This document shows positions 15,925-24,282 of a stretch of 64,000 nucleotides of DNA, piece after piece (positions within the stretch are counted from its first letter, which is position 1; each line of letters opens with the position of its first letter). Position numbers and translations under genes: made by a program. The notes under the pieces are model-generated. The model saw only the letters and a list, made by a program, of their open reading frames with translations. It had not been told where the DNA came from and searched no databases. Source of the stretch: Clostridia bacterium (GTDB lineage: Bacteria > Bacillota > Clostridia > Oscillospirales > CAG-272). The stretch covers positions 1 to 64,000 of the forward strand of contig JAFXHH010000013.1 in NCBI GenBank assembly GCA_017536475.1, written 5' to 3'.

Positions 15925-16821
15925 ATGAGCAAAAATAAAAAAAGCATATTTGCGGGCGTTGCGACCGCGCTTGTAACTCCGATGTTGAACGGAGAGGTCG
16001 ATTACATAAATCTGGGCAAGCTTATCGAATTTCAGATAAATAGCGGCATTGACGCTTTGGTTATATGCGGCACGACGGGAGAAAGCTGTACTCTTTCAGA
16101 CGATGAACATAAGGCGATTTTGCAATTTGCACTTGAAAAGACCGACGGCAGAGTGCCAATGATAGCAGGCACGGGGTCAAACGATACAAATCACGCCGTG
16201 GAGATGTCGAGATTTGCTTCTGCACTTGGCTACGACGCCTTGCTCGTCGTTACGCCATATTACAACAAAGCGACCGAACGCGGTCTGATCGAAAGCTATA
16301 TGAAGATCGCCGATGCGGCGCGCTGCCCTATCATTCCCTACAACGTGCCCACGCGAACCTGCTGTAACATAACGATGCCCGTGTACCGCGAGCTTGCAAA
16401 GCACGAAAACATCGTTGCCGTAAAGGAGGCATCGGGAAACGTCTCGTCTATCGCCGAGCTTATCGCAGAGTGCGGGGATGACCTTGACGTGTATTCGGGA
16501 AACGACGACCAGACACTGCCTCTGCTTGCGCTTGGCGGCAAGGGTGTAATATCTGTCGTTTCAAATATCATTCCTCGCGAAATGACCGATCTTTGCAACA
16601 AATGGTTTGACGGCGACACAAAGAAATGCCGCCGTCTGCACGAAAAATATCTGAAGCTGATGAAAATGATGTTCTGCGAGGTCAATCCTATACCCGTCAA
16701 GACCGCATTGTCGCTCATGGGGCTTTGCTCTGCCGAAATGCGACTTCCGATGTGCGAGATCGGGGAGAAAAACCGCGTGAAGCTCAAAGAGACGCTTTTG
16801 GGGTATGGATTGTTGGGGTGA
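15925..16821 (+). CDS. dapA: 4-hydroxy-tetrahydrodipicolinate synthase
   Basis: A 298-residue aldolase-class enzyme condensing pyruvate and aspartate semialdehyde, the first committed step to lysine and diaminopimelate. It has GTTGES (pyruvate-binding Thr pair), YYNKATERGL, the catalytic Tyr in YNVPTRT, and the Schiff-base Lys in VAVKEASG (about residue 160). The start at 15925 is set by AAGGGGGATA; upstream in-frame codons lie in the promoter. Confidence 0.95.
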   Translation: MSKNKKSIFAGVATALVTPMLNGEVDYINLGKLIEFQINSGIDALVICGTTGESCTLSDDEHKAILQFALEKTDGRVPMIAGTGSNDTNHAVEMSRFASALGYDALLVVTPYYNKATERGLIESYMKIADAARCPIIPYNVPTRTCCNITMPVYRELAKHENIVAVKEASGNVSSIAELIAECGDDLDVYSGNDDQTLPLLALGGKGVISVVSNIIPREMTDLCNKWFDGDTKKCRRLHEKYLKLMKMMFCEVNPIPVKTALSLMGLCSAEMRLPMCEIGEKNRVKLKETLLGYGLLG

Positions 16822-16826
16822 AAAAC

Positions 16827-17168
16827 TCATTGTTCGCCTCTGAAGCAATTTCCACATTTTGTGTATCCGTCTTCTAATAGGTCAGCAATGTCTCCCTTGT
16901 AGGTTTTTCTGTTTTCGGGCAATATCAAATCCCCTGTGCCGCAGGTGGTCTTGTGTATTTTTTGAGATTTTATATTCAAAACGAAGGTTTCGATTTTGGA
17001 TTTGTCATTATCCTCCAATTTACTCTGTTCTTCTATGCTCTCGCTCTTTTCTGTAAAATCATTTGGGTGCAGAGGCTCTTTCGCATCGCAACACGACATC
17101 AGAGTAAAAAGGAGAAGTACTATAAGAATTACACACAAAAATGCATTAAGAAAGCGTATTTTTCTCAT
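16827..17168 (-). CDS. Small lipoprotein with a His/Cys cluster domain
   Basis: A 113-residue lipoprotein: hydrophobic signal (about residues 8-24) ending at a lipobox-like LMSC, a charged linker, then a compact domain with FVLNIKSQKIHKTTC...GYTKCGNC. This His-Cys...Cys-x-x-Cys pattern resembles the small C-terminal module seen on some clostridial nuclease-like and surface proteins and suggests metal binding. The ribosome site is GGAGG. It converges on dapA with a five-base gap and is divergent from the XRE regulator at 17297. Confidence 0.65.
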   Translation of the reverse strand: MRKIRFLNAFLCVILIVLLLFTLMSCCDAKEPLHPNDFTEKSESIEEQSKLEDNDKSKIETFVLNIKSQKIHKTTCGTGDLILPENRKTYKGDIADLLEDGYTKCGNCFRGEQ

Positions 17169-17221
17169 TTATTCCTCCATAATAACAGTAGCTCTATGCT
17201 CTTTTCGCGGAGCACAAGGCA

Positions 17222-17272
17222 ATTATACTCTATTTATCGACAATTGTCAAGAAGTAGGGCAGAATTTATAAT
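17222..17272. promoter_or_regulatory. Divergent overlapping promoters sharing a palindrome
   Basis: Minus strand: TTGACA (17250-17245), 17 bases, TATAAT (17227-17222), for the lipoprotein. Plus strand: TTGTCA (17244-17249), 17 bases, TATAAT (17267-17272), for the XRE gene. The two -35 boxes lie on opposite strands of one dyad, GACAATTGTC, a natural operator candidate for the adjacent regulator. Confidence 0.75.
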
Positions 17273-17296
17273 TAAAATGACCTGGAGGAATGATAT

Positions 17297-17500
17297 ATGA
17301 TTTCATACGAGCCATTTTATAAAACACTTAAAGAAAAAGGTATCAGCACCTATAAGCTGATAAACACCTACGGAATAAGCCGAAGTCTTCTTGACCGATT
17401 AAAGCATAACAAGCCTATTACCACGGTAACACTTGACGATTTGTGCAAAATACTCTCGTGCAACGTAGAGGACATAATCACGTTTAAGGAAGACAAATAA
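17297..17500 (+). CDS. XRE-family helix-turn-helix regulator
   Basis: A 67-residue Cro/CI-type DNA-binding protein consisting of little more than the HTH (KGISTYKLINTYGISRSLLDRLKHN, then VTLDDLCKILSCNVEDIITF). TGGAGG precedes the start. It is divergent from the small lipoprotein at 16827 and probably controls the shared promoter region; that target is inferred. Confidence 0.85.
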   Translation: MISYEPFYKTLKEKGISTYKLINTYGISRSLLDRLKHNKPITTVTLDDLCKILSCNVEDIITFKEDK

Positions 17501-17512
17501 TATCCTGTCCCT

Positions 17513-17592
17513 TTTTCCAAAAGTTTTTGGAAGATGGGGGAGGTGCAGGAGGGGGAAGGAACCTTTTTCCCAAAAAGGTTCCTTCCCCCTCC
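17513..17592. repeat. Intergenic repeat with terminator-like hairpin, copy B
   Basis: TTTTTGGAAGATGGGGGAGGTGC followed by the inverted repeat GGGGGAAGGAACC...GGTTCCTTCCCCC. It is related to the element at 5990-6046. It sits between the convergent XRE and SDR genes and could terminate both. Confidence 0.7.
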
Positions 17593-17609
17593 CGCTTATC
17601 CTAAAACAA

Positions 17610-18368
17610 TCACTTCTTCTGCTGCTTGCACCAGATGCTCATAACGAGCTTGTGAGGCAGGAGCTTTGTTAAGAGCACCTGTCCTCTTATCGACGCTCCG
17701 CAAACCGAAACGTCCTTGCCGCGCTTCATATCCTTGACTGCGCGGTTGACGACCTCCTCGGACGTAAAGAACTTGTTGTAATATTTGATAGTGTCGTCGC
17801 GAACTGCACGATCGAAGAAATCGGTCTTGACCCAACCCGGACAAACCGAGATCATTTTGATCTTACGGCTCTTAAGCTCCTTATTGAGCGCACGCGAAAG
17901 CGACAAAACGAACGCCTTGGTCGCGCCGTAGGTTGCGATATAGGGCACGGGCTGGAAGGACGACAGCGAGCCGAGCTGATACACCTTACTGCCCTCGGGC
18001 ATATAAGGCAGGGTGAGATAGGTCACCGCCATAAGCGCCTTACAGTTGAGGTCGATCATATTCATCTGTTCGTTTAGCGGAATATCCTCAAAACTGCCGA
18101 ATTTGCCAAAACCCGCCGCGTTTACGAGAGAGACGACCTCGGCGTTTGCTTCCTTAAGCATATCACCGTATTTTTCTATATTTTCGTTTACCGAAAGATC
18201 GAGTTCGATGGGACGGATCGTTTTTTCGGTCTCGCTTTTCAGCTCCTCGAGTTTGTTTTTTCTTCTTGCTATCACCCAAATTTCGTCGCAATCCTCGATC
18301 TTATCGATCATTTTGACAAAATCTCTGCCCATACCCGAGGACGCACCTGTAATTACTGAAATTCTCAT
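17610..18368 (-). CDS. Short-chain dehydrogenase/reductase
   Basis: A 252-residue classical SDR: cofactor loop TGASSGMG at residues 6-13, NAAGFG, catalytic Tyr-Lys in YGATKAF, with an upstream Ser in GSLSS. It is NAD(P)-dependent; the substrate is unknown. The start at 18368 has GGAGA and follows a palindromic repeat that seems to supply this ribosome site. It lies 38 bases after the FkbM gene, so probably cotranscribed. Confidence 0.88.
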   Translation of the reverse strand: MRISVITGASSGMGRDFVKMIDKIEDCDEIWVIARRKNKLEELKSETEKTIRPIELDLSVNENIEKYGDMLKEANAEVVSLVNAAGFGKFGSFEDIPLNEQMNMIDLNCKALMAVTYLTLPYMPEGSKVYQLGSLSSFQPVPYIATYGATKAFVLSLSRALNKELKSRKIKMISVCPGWVKTDFFDRAVRDDTIKYYNKFFTSEEVVNRAVKDMKRGKDVSVCGASIRGQVLLTKLLPHKLVMSIWCKQQKK

Positions 18369-18371
18369 AAA

Positions 18372-18400
18372 AATCTCCATTCCGCCGCTTGCGCGGCACA
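18372..18400 (-). repeat. Ribosome-site-carrying palindrome, copy 1
   Basis: On the minus strand TTTGTGCCGC-GCAA-GCGGCGGAATGGAG precedes the SDR start. Almost the same block (TTTGTGCCGCC...GGCGGAATGGAG) precedes the unrelated gene at 49011-50336. The final ATGGAG supplies the Shine-Dalgarno site in both places. Confidence 0.55.
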
Positions 18401-18406
18401 AATTTA

Positions 18407-19492
18407 TTATTTCACGGCGATAAGCACCGTATCCCACGCGGGAATATATTGTCTTCTGCGTATATAAAATTTATATTCGGGGAAACGCTCGTGTATCATC
18501 AAGGGCAGTTCAAAGAGGTCCTCGCTTCTGTGATAAAGTGATATCATCAGCGCGGGGCGGTGCGCTCCGATCGTTTTGAGTGAGCCCAATATTGCCTCTT
18601 TTTCCGAGCCCTCGACGTCGTATTTGATATAATCTACTCTTTCTCCGTCGAGGATATTGTCGAGCGAGTCGGCTTCTGCTTCAACTATCTTCGGCTGCTT
18701 GGTGACGGGCATTTGCGCTCCCGAGATAAGTGACGAATTGCGGTTTCCGCTTCCATCAAAGTACAAGGTCGCTCTATCCGACCACGCGGCGAGCTTCAGG
18801 GGTGTGATTTTGAAATCCTCGACCGTCTCGGCATATTCCGAAAGCTTTTTGTGATTTCTCCTATCGGGCTCAAAGGCTATTGCGGTATTTAAATTTGGTG
18901 CGAACGGAGTTATTTCTCGAAGTGTATCTCCGTTATACGCGCCGAGATCGGCGATGTGCTCAAAATTCTCTGCGCCAAGCAGCTCGTAGACCTCTGAAAA
19001 ATCCGAGTGGGAATTTTTCAAATAGCCAACGTCTCCGCTTAATTTATATTTTACTACCGACCGAAAGACCTCTTTTGATTTTACGTCACAAAGCAGAGCC
19101 TCGATTTGATCGATTTTTTCCTTATTTTCGGTGTAAAACTCGTAATTGAACAGGTTATCGCCGCAAACGGGGACGTCGGGCGCGTAAAGCTCACATTCCT
19201 CCGCGATACGATATATATTCGCCAGCACGTCGGGCAAGGATGAGGCAAACGAAAGGAGAACTATCATATTTTCCCTGCCGTATTTCTCTTTTGCTTCGGA
19301 ATATGAAAGCACTCTTTTTCCGTGGAACATATGTCCGCGCACAAAACCGTCGCTTGCGAAGAAATCAGAGATCTCTATGCCATAACGCTCGCAGACCGAC
19401 AGAATTTTGTCGGCACCGTTCCCCATGCCGTACATCAATATTTTTTTGTCACTTTTTTGCAGATACGTCCACAAATCTTTATTTTTCAACAT
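18407..19492 (-). CDS. FkbM-family methyltransferase
   Basis: A 361-residue protein. The N-terminal ~130 residues begin with a nucleotide-binding-like strand (KILMYGMGNGADKIL) typical of two-domain clostridial FkbM proteins. The C-terminal SAM-dependent methyltransferase domain shows ADLGAYNGDTLREI (motif I), AFEPDRRN, DSLDNIL and YIKYDVEGSEKEAILG. It probably O-methylates a sugar or secondary metabolite; the substrate is unknown. Confidence 0.85.
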   Translation of the reverse strand: MLKNKDLWTYLQKSDKKILMYGMGNGADKILSVCERYGIEISDFFASDGFVRGHMFHGKRVLSYSEAKEKYGRENMIVLLSFASSLPDVLANIYRIAEECELYAPDVPVCGDNLFNYEFYTENKEKIDQIEALLCDVKSKEVFRSVVKYKLSGDVGYLKNSHSDFSEVYELLGAENFEHIADLGAYNGDTLREITPFAPNLNTAIAFEPDRRNHKKLSEYAETVEDFKITPLKLAAWSDRATLYFDGSGNRNSSLISGAQMPVTKQPKIVEAEADSLDNILDGERVDYIKYDVEGSEKEAILGSLKTIGAHRPALMISLYHRSEDLFELPLMIHERFPEYKFYIRRRQYIPAWDTVLIAVK

Positions 19493-19513
19493 CTGTACAG
19501 ACCCTTTTTCGTA

Positions 19514-19542
19514 TTGACATCGGTCGGCTTTTGTGATAAAAT
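19514..19542 (+). promoter_or_regulatory. Promoter of the HIT gene
   Basis: TTGACA (19514-19519), 17 bases, TAAAAT (19537-19542), about 85 bases upstream of the HIT start. Confidence 0.65.
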
Positions 19543-19625
19543 ATTTTCGTAGAGCCGATCCTGCTTTTATTATAGCAGAACGAAGCGGTTTTGTAAAGAA
19601 TATTTATCGAAAAGGAGATCAAAAA

Positions 19626-19964
19626 ATGTCTTGTTTGTTTTGTAAAATAATTGCGGGAGAGATCCCCTCCGCGAAGGTTTACGAGGATGAAAAGGTATAC
19701 GCATTCAAGGATATCAATCCCCAAGCGCCGATTCACGTGCTCGTTATTCCCCGTGAGCATATAGAATCCGCCGACTGCGTGAATGCTGAAAACTCGGTAT
19801 CGGTCAGCGCGGTTTTTGAAGCTATTCCAAAAGTCGCGGCGGCTTGCGGTCTTGAAAACGGATACCGTGTTATCACCAACGTCGGTGAGGACGGTTGCCA
19901 GAGCGTCAAGCATCTTCATTTTCATGTTCTCGGCGGCAAAAAGCTTCCCGAAAACATGGGTTGA
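19626..19964 (+). CDS. HIT-family (HinT-like) nucleotide hydrolase
   Basis: A 112-residue histidine-triad protein that hydrolyses purine nucleotide phosphoramidates or related AMP conjugates. It has CLFCKIIAGEIPS at the N-terminus, INPQAPIHVLVIPREHI, and the triad HLHFHVLGG near the C-terminus. The start at 19626 follows AAAGGAG; the frame is open upstream but lacks a ribosome site. Confidence 0.93.
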   Translation: MSCLFCKIIAGEIPSAKVYEDEKVYAFKDINPQAPIHVLVIPREHIESADCVNAENSVSVSAVFEAIPKVAAACGLENGYRVITNVGEDGCQSVKHLHFHVLGGKKLPENMG

Positions 19965-20026
19965 TTGCGATTTTTGATCAACTTTTTAAAAATTAGTGTT
20001 CTTTTCGCTCAAAAATGTCAAAACTA

Positions 20027-20055
20027 TTGACTGTGGGAATTTTGCATAGTAAAAT
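20027..20055 (+). promoter_or_regulatory. Promoter of the nucleotidyltransferase gene
   Basis: TTGACT (20027-20032), 17 bases, TAAAAT (20050-20055), 33 bases before the ATG. Confidence 0.65.
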
Positions 20056-20088
20056 TAACGTGTAAAAACAGTAAAACGAGGACAATTT

Positions 20089-21015
20089 ATGGAAACAACA
20101 CTTATAATTATGGCAGCAGGTATCGGATCGCGCTTTGGCGGCGGTATCAAGCAGCTTGCTCCCGTAGGCCCTTCGGGCGAGATAATTATGGATTATTCCA
20201 TCCACGACGCGCTCGAGGCAGGCTTTAACAAGGTCGTATTTATAATTCGCAAGGATCTTGAAGAAGATTTCCGCAGAATAATCGGTGATCGCATAGAAAA
20301 GATCTGTCCCTGCGCTTACGCATTCCAGGAGGTTGAAAATCTCCCCGGCGGATTTAAAAATCCCGAGGGCAGAACAAAGCCCTGGGGCACGGGACACGCG
20401 GTTCTTGCCTGCAAGGGAATCGTTGACACGCCTGCGCTCGTTATCAATGCCGACGACTACTACGGCAAGGATGCCTACGTAAAGCTGCACGATTATATAG
20501 TAAACGAAATGGACACGTCTCGCGAGGACGTGCTCGACATTGCGATGCCCGGATTTATTCTCGGCAACACGCTCTCCGACAACGGCGCCGTAACTCGCGG
20601 CATCTGCTCGGTTGATGAAAATAACAGCCTTTCCTCTATCGTTGAGACCTCCAATATCTACAAGGGAGAAAACGGCACGGCTTACGTTGAGGAAAAAGAT
20701 GGCAGCAAACGTCCCGTCGACACCGACGCGCTCGTTTCCATGAATATGTGGGCGTTCTCCCCCGTGTTTATAGATCGTCTTGAAAGCGGATTTATTGAAT
20801 TTCTCTCTAGCGGCAATGCGAACGAGATGAAGTCCGAATATCTGCTCCCGACGATCATTGGTGATATGCTCGAAAAGGGCACTGCAACGGTCAAGGTTCT
20901 CAAGACCGAGGACAAGTGGTTCGGAGTCACCTACAAGGAGGACAAGGATTACGTGATAGAGTCCTTTAAGAAGCTGATCGCAGATGGCGTTTACAAGGAA
21001 AAGCTATTTGAATAA
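20089..21015 (+). CDS. Sugar-phosphate nucleotidyltransferase family protein
   Basis: A 308-residue GT-A-fold NTP transferase. The nucleotide-binding start is MAAGIGSRFGG...KQLAPVGPSG; later come GTGHAVLACKG, the metal Asp in INADDYYG, and a C-terminal KTEDKWFGVTYKED. This class activates sugar 1-phosphates, or moves a nucleotide to another small molecule. No partner enzyme is adjacent, so the sugar cannot be named. Confidence 0.8.
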   Translation: METTLIIMAAGIGSRFGGGIKQLAPVGPSGEIIMDYSIHDALEAGFNKVVFIIRKDLEEDFRRIIGDRIEKICPCAYAFQEVENLPGGFKNPEGRTKPWGTGHAVLACKGIVDTPALVINADDYYGKDAYVKLHDYIVNEMDTSREDVLDIAMPGFILGNTLSDNGAVTRGICSVDENNSLSSIVETSNIYKGENGTAYVEEKDGSKRPVDTDALVSMNMWAFSPVFIDRLESGFIEFLSSGNANEMKSEYLLPTIIGDMLEKGTATVKVLKTEDKWFGVTYKEDKDYVIESFKKLIADGVYKEKLFE

Positions 21016-21023
21016 AATCTCAC

Positions 21024-21061
21024 CAAAAAAGTGGTTCCGCACACGCGGAACCACTTTTTTT
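21024..21061. terminator. Bidirectional terminator
   Basis: AAAAAAGTGGTTCCGC-ACAC-GCGGAACCACTTTTTT, a perfect stem with T-runs on both strands, between the convergent nucleotidyltransferase and PBP2 genes. Confidence 0.93.
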
Positions 21062-21062
21062 A

Positions 21063-23162
21063 TTAATCGTTATAGTAGGCGTCAAGCACTGCTGCCGCCG
21101 CTTTTGAAGCGTACGTACCGCCTCCCGCTTTTTCGATGACCGAGGTCACTATGATCTCTGGATCACTGTACGGCGCGGCGCAAACGAACAGACCGTTATC
21201 GGTCAGATTGCCGCCAAGCTGTGCAGTTCCCGTCTTTCCTCCGACCTTAACGGGAATCTTCGACATATATGAGGAGACCGACGCCGATCCCTCGACCATT
21301 TGCCGCATACCCGACTCGACAGTTTTGACTGCCTCGGTCGACAGGGATATTTTACTCAACACCTCGGGAGCATATTCATACAATAATTCTCCATCGTAGG
21401 ATCTGATCTCCTTGAGCAGATGCGCTGAATATCTTGTTCCTCCGTTGAGCACGGTGGAAACGTATACCGAGAGTTGCATAGGTGTGTAGGAATTGTCCGA
21501 CTGACCGATCGCCGCCGTTATCGTATCTCCCTGCCACCACGCTTTTCCTCCGTGTGCCTCTCTGTATGCGGGGCCTGCGAGCACTCCGCTATATTCGTTG
21601 AGCTCTATCCCCGTATAACAGCCAAGTCCGTACGCCGTGCAATATTCGTTCATCATATCGATGCCCATCAGTCTGCCAAGCTCGTAAAAATAGCAGTTAC
21701 ACGACACCTCCAAAGCACCCGTTGCGTTTATATATTCGTGCTTACCCGGATACACCCAACAGTTAGGAGCAAAGCCTGTGCTTGCGTAATAGGTATATTC
21801 ACCGCCGCAATATATGTATGAAAGTGGATCTATTGTGCCACTATCCACCCCCGCAGCCACCATTCCGATCTTAAAGGTCGAGCCCGGGGCGTACAGTCCG
21901 CGCAACGCTCGGTTTACAAGAGGAAGGCTCTGGTTTGACACCAAGGAATTATAGTCCTCGGTATAGGTCGAAAGATCGTATGTGGGGTAAGAGGCGAGCA
22001 CGAGCACCTCTCCCGTGTCGGGGTCGGTTGCAGTGATCGCTCCGCCCTCCTGCTTGGAGAGCGCCTCGACCGATTGCTTAAGCGCATCCTCGGCGGCTAT
22101 CTGAAGCTCGATATCTATCGTAAGATAGACGTCGTTTCCCGCCACTGCCTCACGCTCGATATAGCTATCTATAATATTTCCGTTTTTGTCCTCGACTATT
22201 ACCTTGACTCCGTCGACACCGCGCAGATACTCCTCAAACGCTTGCTCGCAACCGCCAAGTCCGACCACGTCGTTCATCTGATAGCCAAGTGATTGATAAT
22301 GCTCCCAATCTCCCGTGGGAATAGCACCCGTTCTGCCAAGCACGTGCGAGGCATATCCCGGATACTTGTAGGCTCTCGAGGTCTCAACGGTAAATTCTGC
22401 GCCGACTACGTTCATTTCCTCAACGTAAGTTATAAAAACAACGTCAATATCCTTTGCCATAACGTAGCGGTTATATATCGAAAAGTCTGCGACCTCCATA
22501 TCGTACCTGACCTTAAGTATCGTGTCTATCTGTTTGTCGGTAAACAGCTTCTCTCCACCAGCGTCGGTCGCGTCAAGACTGTATCTTGAAATATACCAAT
22601 CCACTATCTCTTGCTCCGTTGGGAACTCATCGGGAGCCTCTGCGTAGAATTTTTCAAGATACGATACGGTCAGCTTATCCGTGTCGACTGCCTCACTATC
22701 CTCGATCTCATTCACAGCTATCCTTTTGAGCAGTCGGTAATATATATTGGAATCTGCGTCCCTTGCCTCTTGGCTGTACTTATAATTCGGGTACGTGCCA
22801 TCAAACGGGAAGCTCGACTCCGTTCTCTTATCGTTATTCCCCGTTGCCGTTAGCGCATAGTCGGCCTGCAATATCGCATAATTACGGTCGGTCTGCGTTG
22901 CCGCCATAGCGTCGTAATCGAAAACGAAATCGTAGGTATATTCGTTATACACAAGCAAAATCCCGTTGCGATCGTATATCTCTCCGCGCACGGCTTGTAT
23001 CGGCTCGCGGCGCTCGTAATAGCTGTCGGTATTTATTTTCTCGCTCGAATCGGCATTCGATATCACATTAAACATACGGATAAAATAAACGAAGCAGACG
23101 AGCAGGAAAAATATCACTATGCAGGCAATACGGATCGGTATTTTCCTGTCCTTTATTTGCAT
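21063..23162 (-). CDS. mrdA: Penicillin-binding protein 2 (elongasome transpeptidase)
   Basis: A 699-residue class B PBP that cross-links peptidoglycan during elongation. N-terminal membrane helix (residues ~9-30), dimerisation domain with RGEIYDRNGILLVYNEYTY, then the transpeptidase: STFK at about 428-431 (catalytic Ser428), SCN in VSCNCYFYELG, and KTGTA at about 643. It is the last gene of the maf-mreB-CPBP-mrdA run. Upstream spacing is 40 bases with a GGAGG site. Confidence 0.95.
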   Translation of the reverse strand: MQIKDRKIPIRIACIVIFFLLVCFVYFIRMFNVISNADSSEKINTDSYYERREPIQAVRGEIYDRNGILLVYNEYTYDFVFDYDAMAATQTDRNYAILQADYALTATGNNDKRTESSFPFDGTYPNYKYSQEARDADSNIYYRLLKRIAVNEIEDSEAVDTDKLTVSYLEKFYAEAPDEFPTEQEIVDWYISRYSLDATDAGGEKLFTDKQIDTILKVRYDMEVADFSIYNRYVMAKDIDVVFITYVEEMNVVGAEFTVETSRAYKYPGYASHVLGRTGAIPTGDWEHYQSLGYQMNDVVGLGGCEQAFEEYLRGVDGVKVIVEDKNGNIIDSYIEREAVAGNDVYLTIDIELQIAAEDALKQSVEALSKQEGGAITATDPDTGEVLVLASYPTYDLSTYTEDYNSLVSNQSLPLVNRALRGLYAPGSTFKIGMVAAGVDSGTIDPLSYIYCGGEYTYYASTGFAPNCWVYPGKHEYINATGALEVSCNCYFYELGRLMGIDMMNEYCTAYGLGCYTGIELNEYSGVLAGPAYREAHGGKAWWQGDTITAAIGQSDNSYTPMQLSVYVSTVLNGGTRYSAHLLKEIRSYDGELLYEYAPEVLSKISLSTEAVKTVESGMRQMVEGSASVSSYMSKIPVKVGGKTGTAQLGGNLTDNGLFVCAAPYSDPEIIVTSVIEKAGGGTYASKAAAAVLDAYYND

Positions 23163-23202
23163 ATTAACTCCACCTCCGCCGCACAGCGACGGTCAATAAT
23201 TA

Positions 23203-24252
23203 CTACCTCGGCAACAAACTCAGCATAAAATCAAGTCCGTAAACGACCAGCATGACGATAACTCCGCAGTTTGCGAACATTACCGTCCAGAGCTGCCCCT
23301 TTGTAAGTCCGATCTCCGAGCGCTGAAGCTTTATTCTCTTGCGAAGCACGAGAGGAACAACTATCGCGCAGACCATTGCCGCGATAACGACGGAAAAGAA
23401 CACGAAAAAGGCAAACAGCGGCAGGGCGTCTGTCATAAGCGCCTGCATCATTTCCGATTCGGTCAATTCGGGATTATTGAGAAGCTCCGAGTTTTCAATT
23501 CCGCGAGAAAGATACGCCGTGAGTATGCTGCCTATGAAATTCAGTGCGGCGTGCAATCCGATCGACAACCAGATCTTGCCCGTATTGTAATAGACGTATC
23601 CGAAAACAAGTCCAACCGCAAAGGCATAGAAAAACTGATAAAAATTGCCGTGCATAAGTCCGAAGGCAAGAGCCGAAAAGAAAATGCTCGCAAACGCCCC
23701 GTACTTCTTCGTGCGATCGATTATCAGCTTTCTGAACACAAGCTCCTCTCCGATCGGCGCAACGATCACAACGAAAATGGCGGTTATCCACAATTTGTCG
23801 TAGTCAATGAGGCTGTTCAGCGCGTTGCTGTAGTCGTAGCCGAAGAATTCCGAGACCATACTCATAAAGATATTGCCCGTATACGCGCCTATATACATCA
23901 AACCGAAGCTGATAAAGAATATAAGGAGCCACAGACCAAATCCCATTTTCTTTTTCTCGGGTCTTTCGGGCTTAACGCTGCCGATCACGAGCAAAAGCAC
24001 GGGCAATGCAAACAGATATAGCGCGATGGGAGAGAGCATATTCATAAACAGCGTGCTCTTGTAAAATTCGGGGCTGGCGTTATTCACTATTATCCCTATT
24101 ATCAGCGATGCGGCAAGACTGACCAGAGAAAACAGAGCCAAACCGAAGCCAAGACGCGAAAAATTGCGTTTTTCCCTTTGTATATCTACCATAGGAGCCA
24201 TCCATGTGCTCTCGTTTGCAGATCTTTCAAAATCAAAGTTATCGTTATTCAA
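23203..24252 (-). CDS. CPBP-family intramembrane metalloprotease
   Basis: A 349-residue polytopic membrane protein with the CPBP (CaaX protease and bacteriocin-processing-like) motifs: APIGEELVFRKLI with the EExxxR signature, FGLMHGN and a later conserved His in IGLHAALNF. Some seven or eight hydrophobic segments are visible. It sits between mreB and mrdA where mreC and mreD are usually found, so a role in cell-wall elongation or protection is suggested by position only. Confidence 0.88.
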   Translation of the reverse strand: MNNDNFDFERSANESTWMAPMVDIQREKRNFSRLGFGLALFSLVSLAASLIIGIIVNNASPEFYKSTLFMNMLSPIALYLFALPVLLLVIGSVKPERPEKKKMGFGLWLLIFFISFGLMYIGAYTGNIFMSMVSEFFGYDYSNALNSLIDYDKLWITAIFVVIVAPIGEELVFRKLIIDRTKKYGAFASIFFSALAFGLMHGNFYQFFYAFAVGLVFGYVYYNTGKIWLSIGLHAALNFIGSILTAYLSRGIENSELLNNPELTESEMMQALMTDALPLFAFFVFFSVVIAAMVCAIVVPLVLRKRIKLQRSEIGLTKGQLWTVMFANCGVIVMLVVYGLDFMLSLLPR

Positions 24253-24282
24253 AATATTGCCTCCATTTAGTTCGTATGAGGA

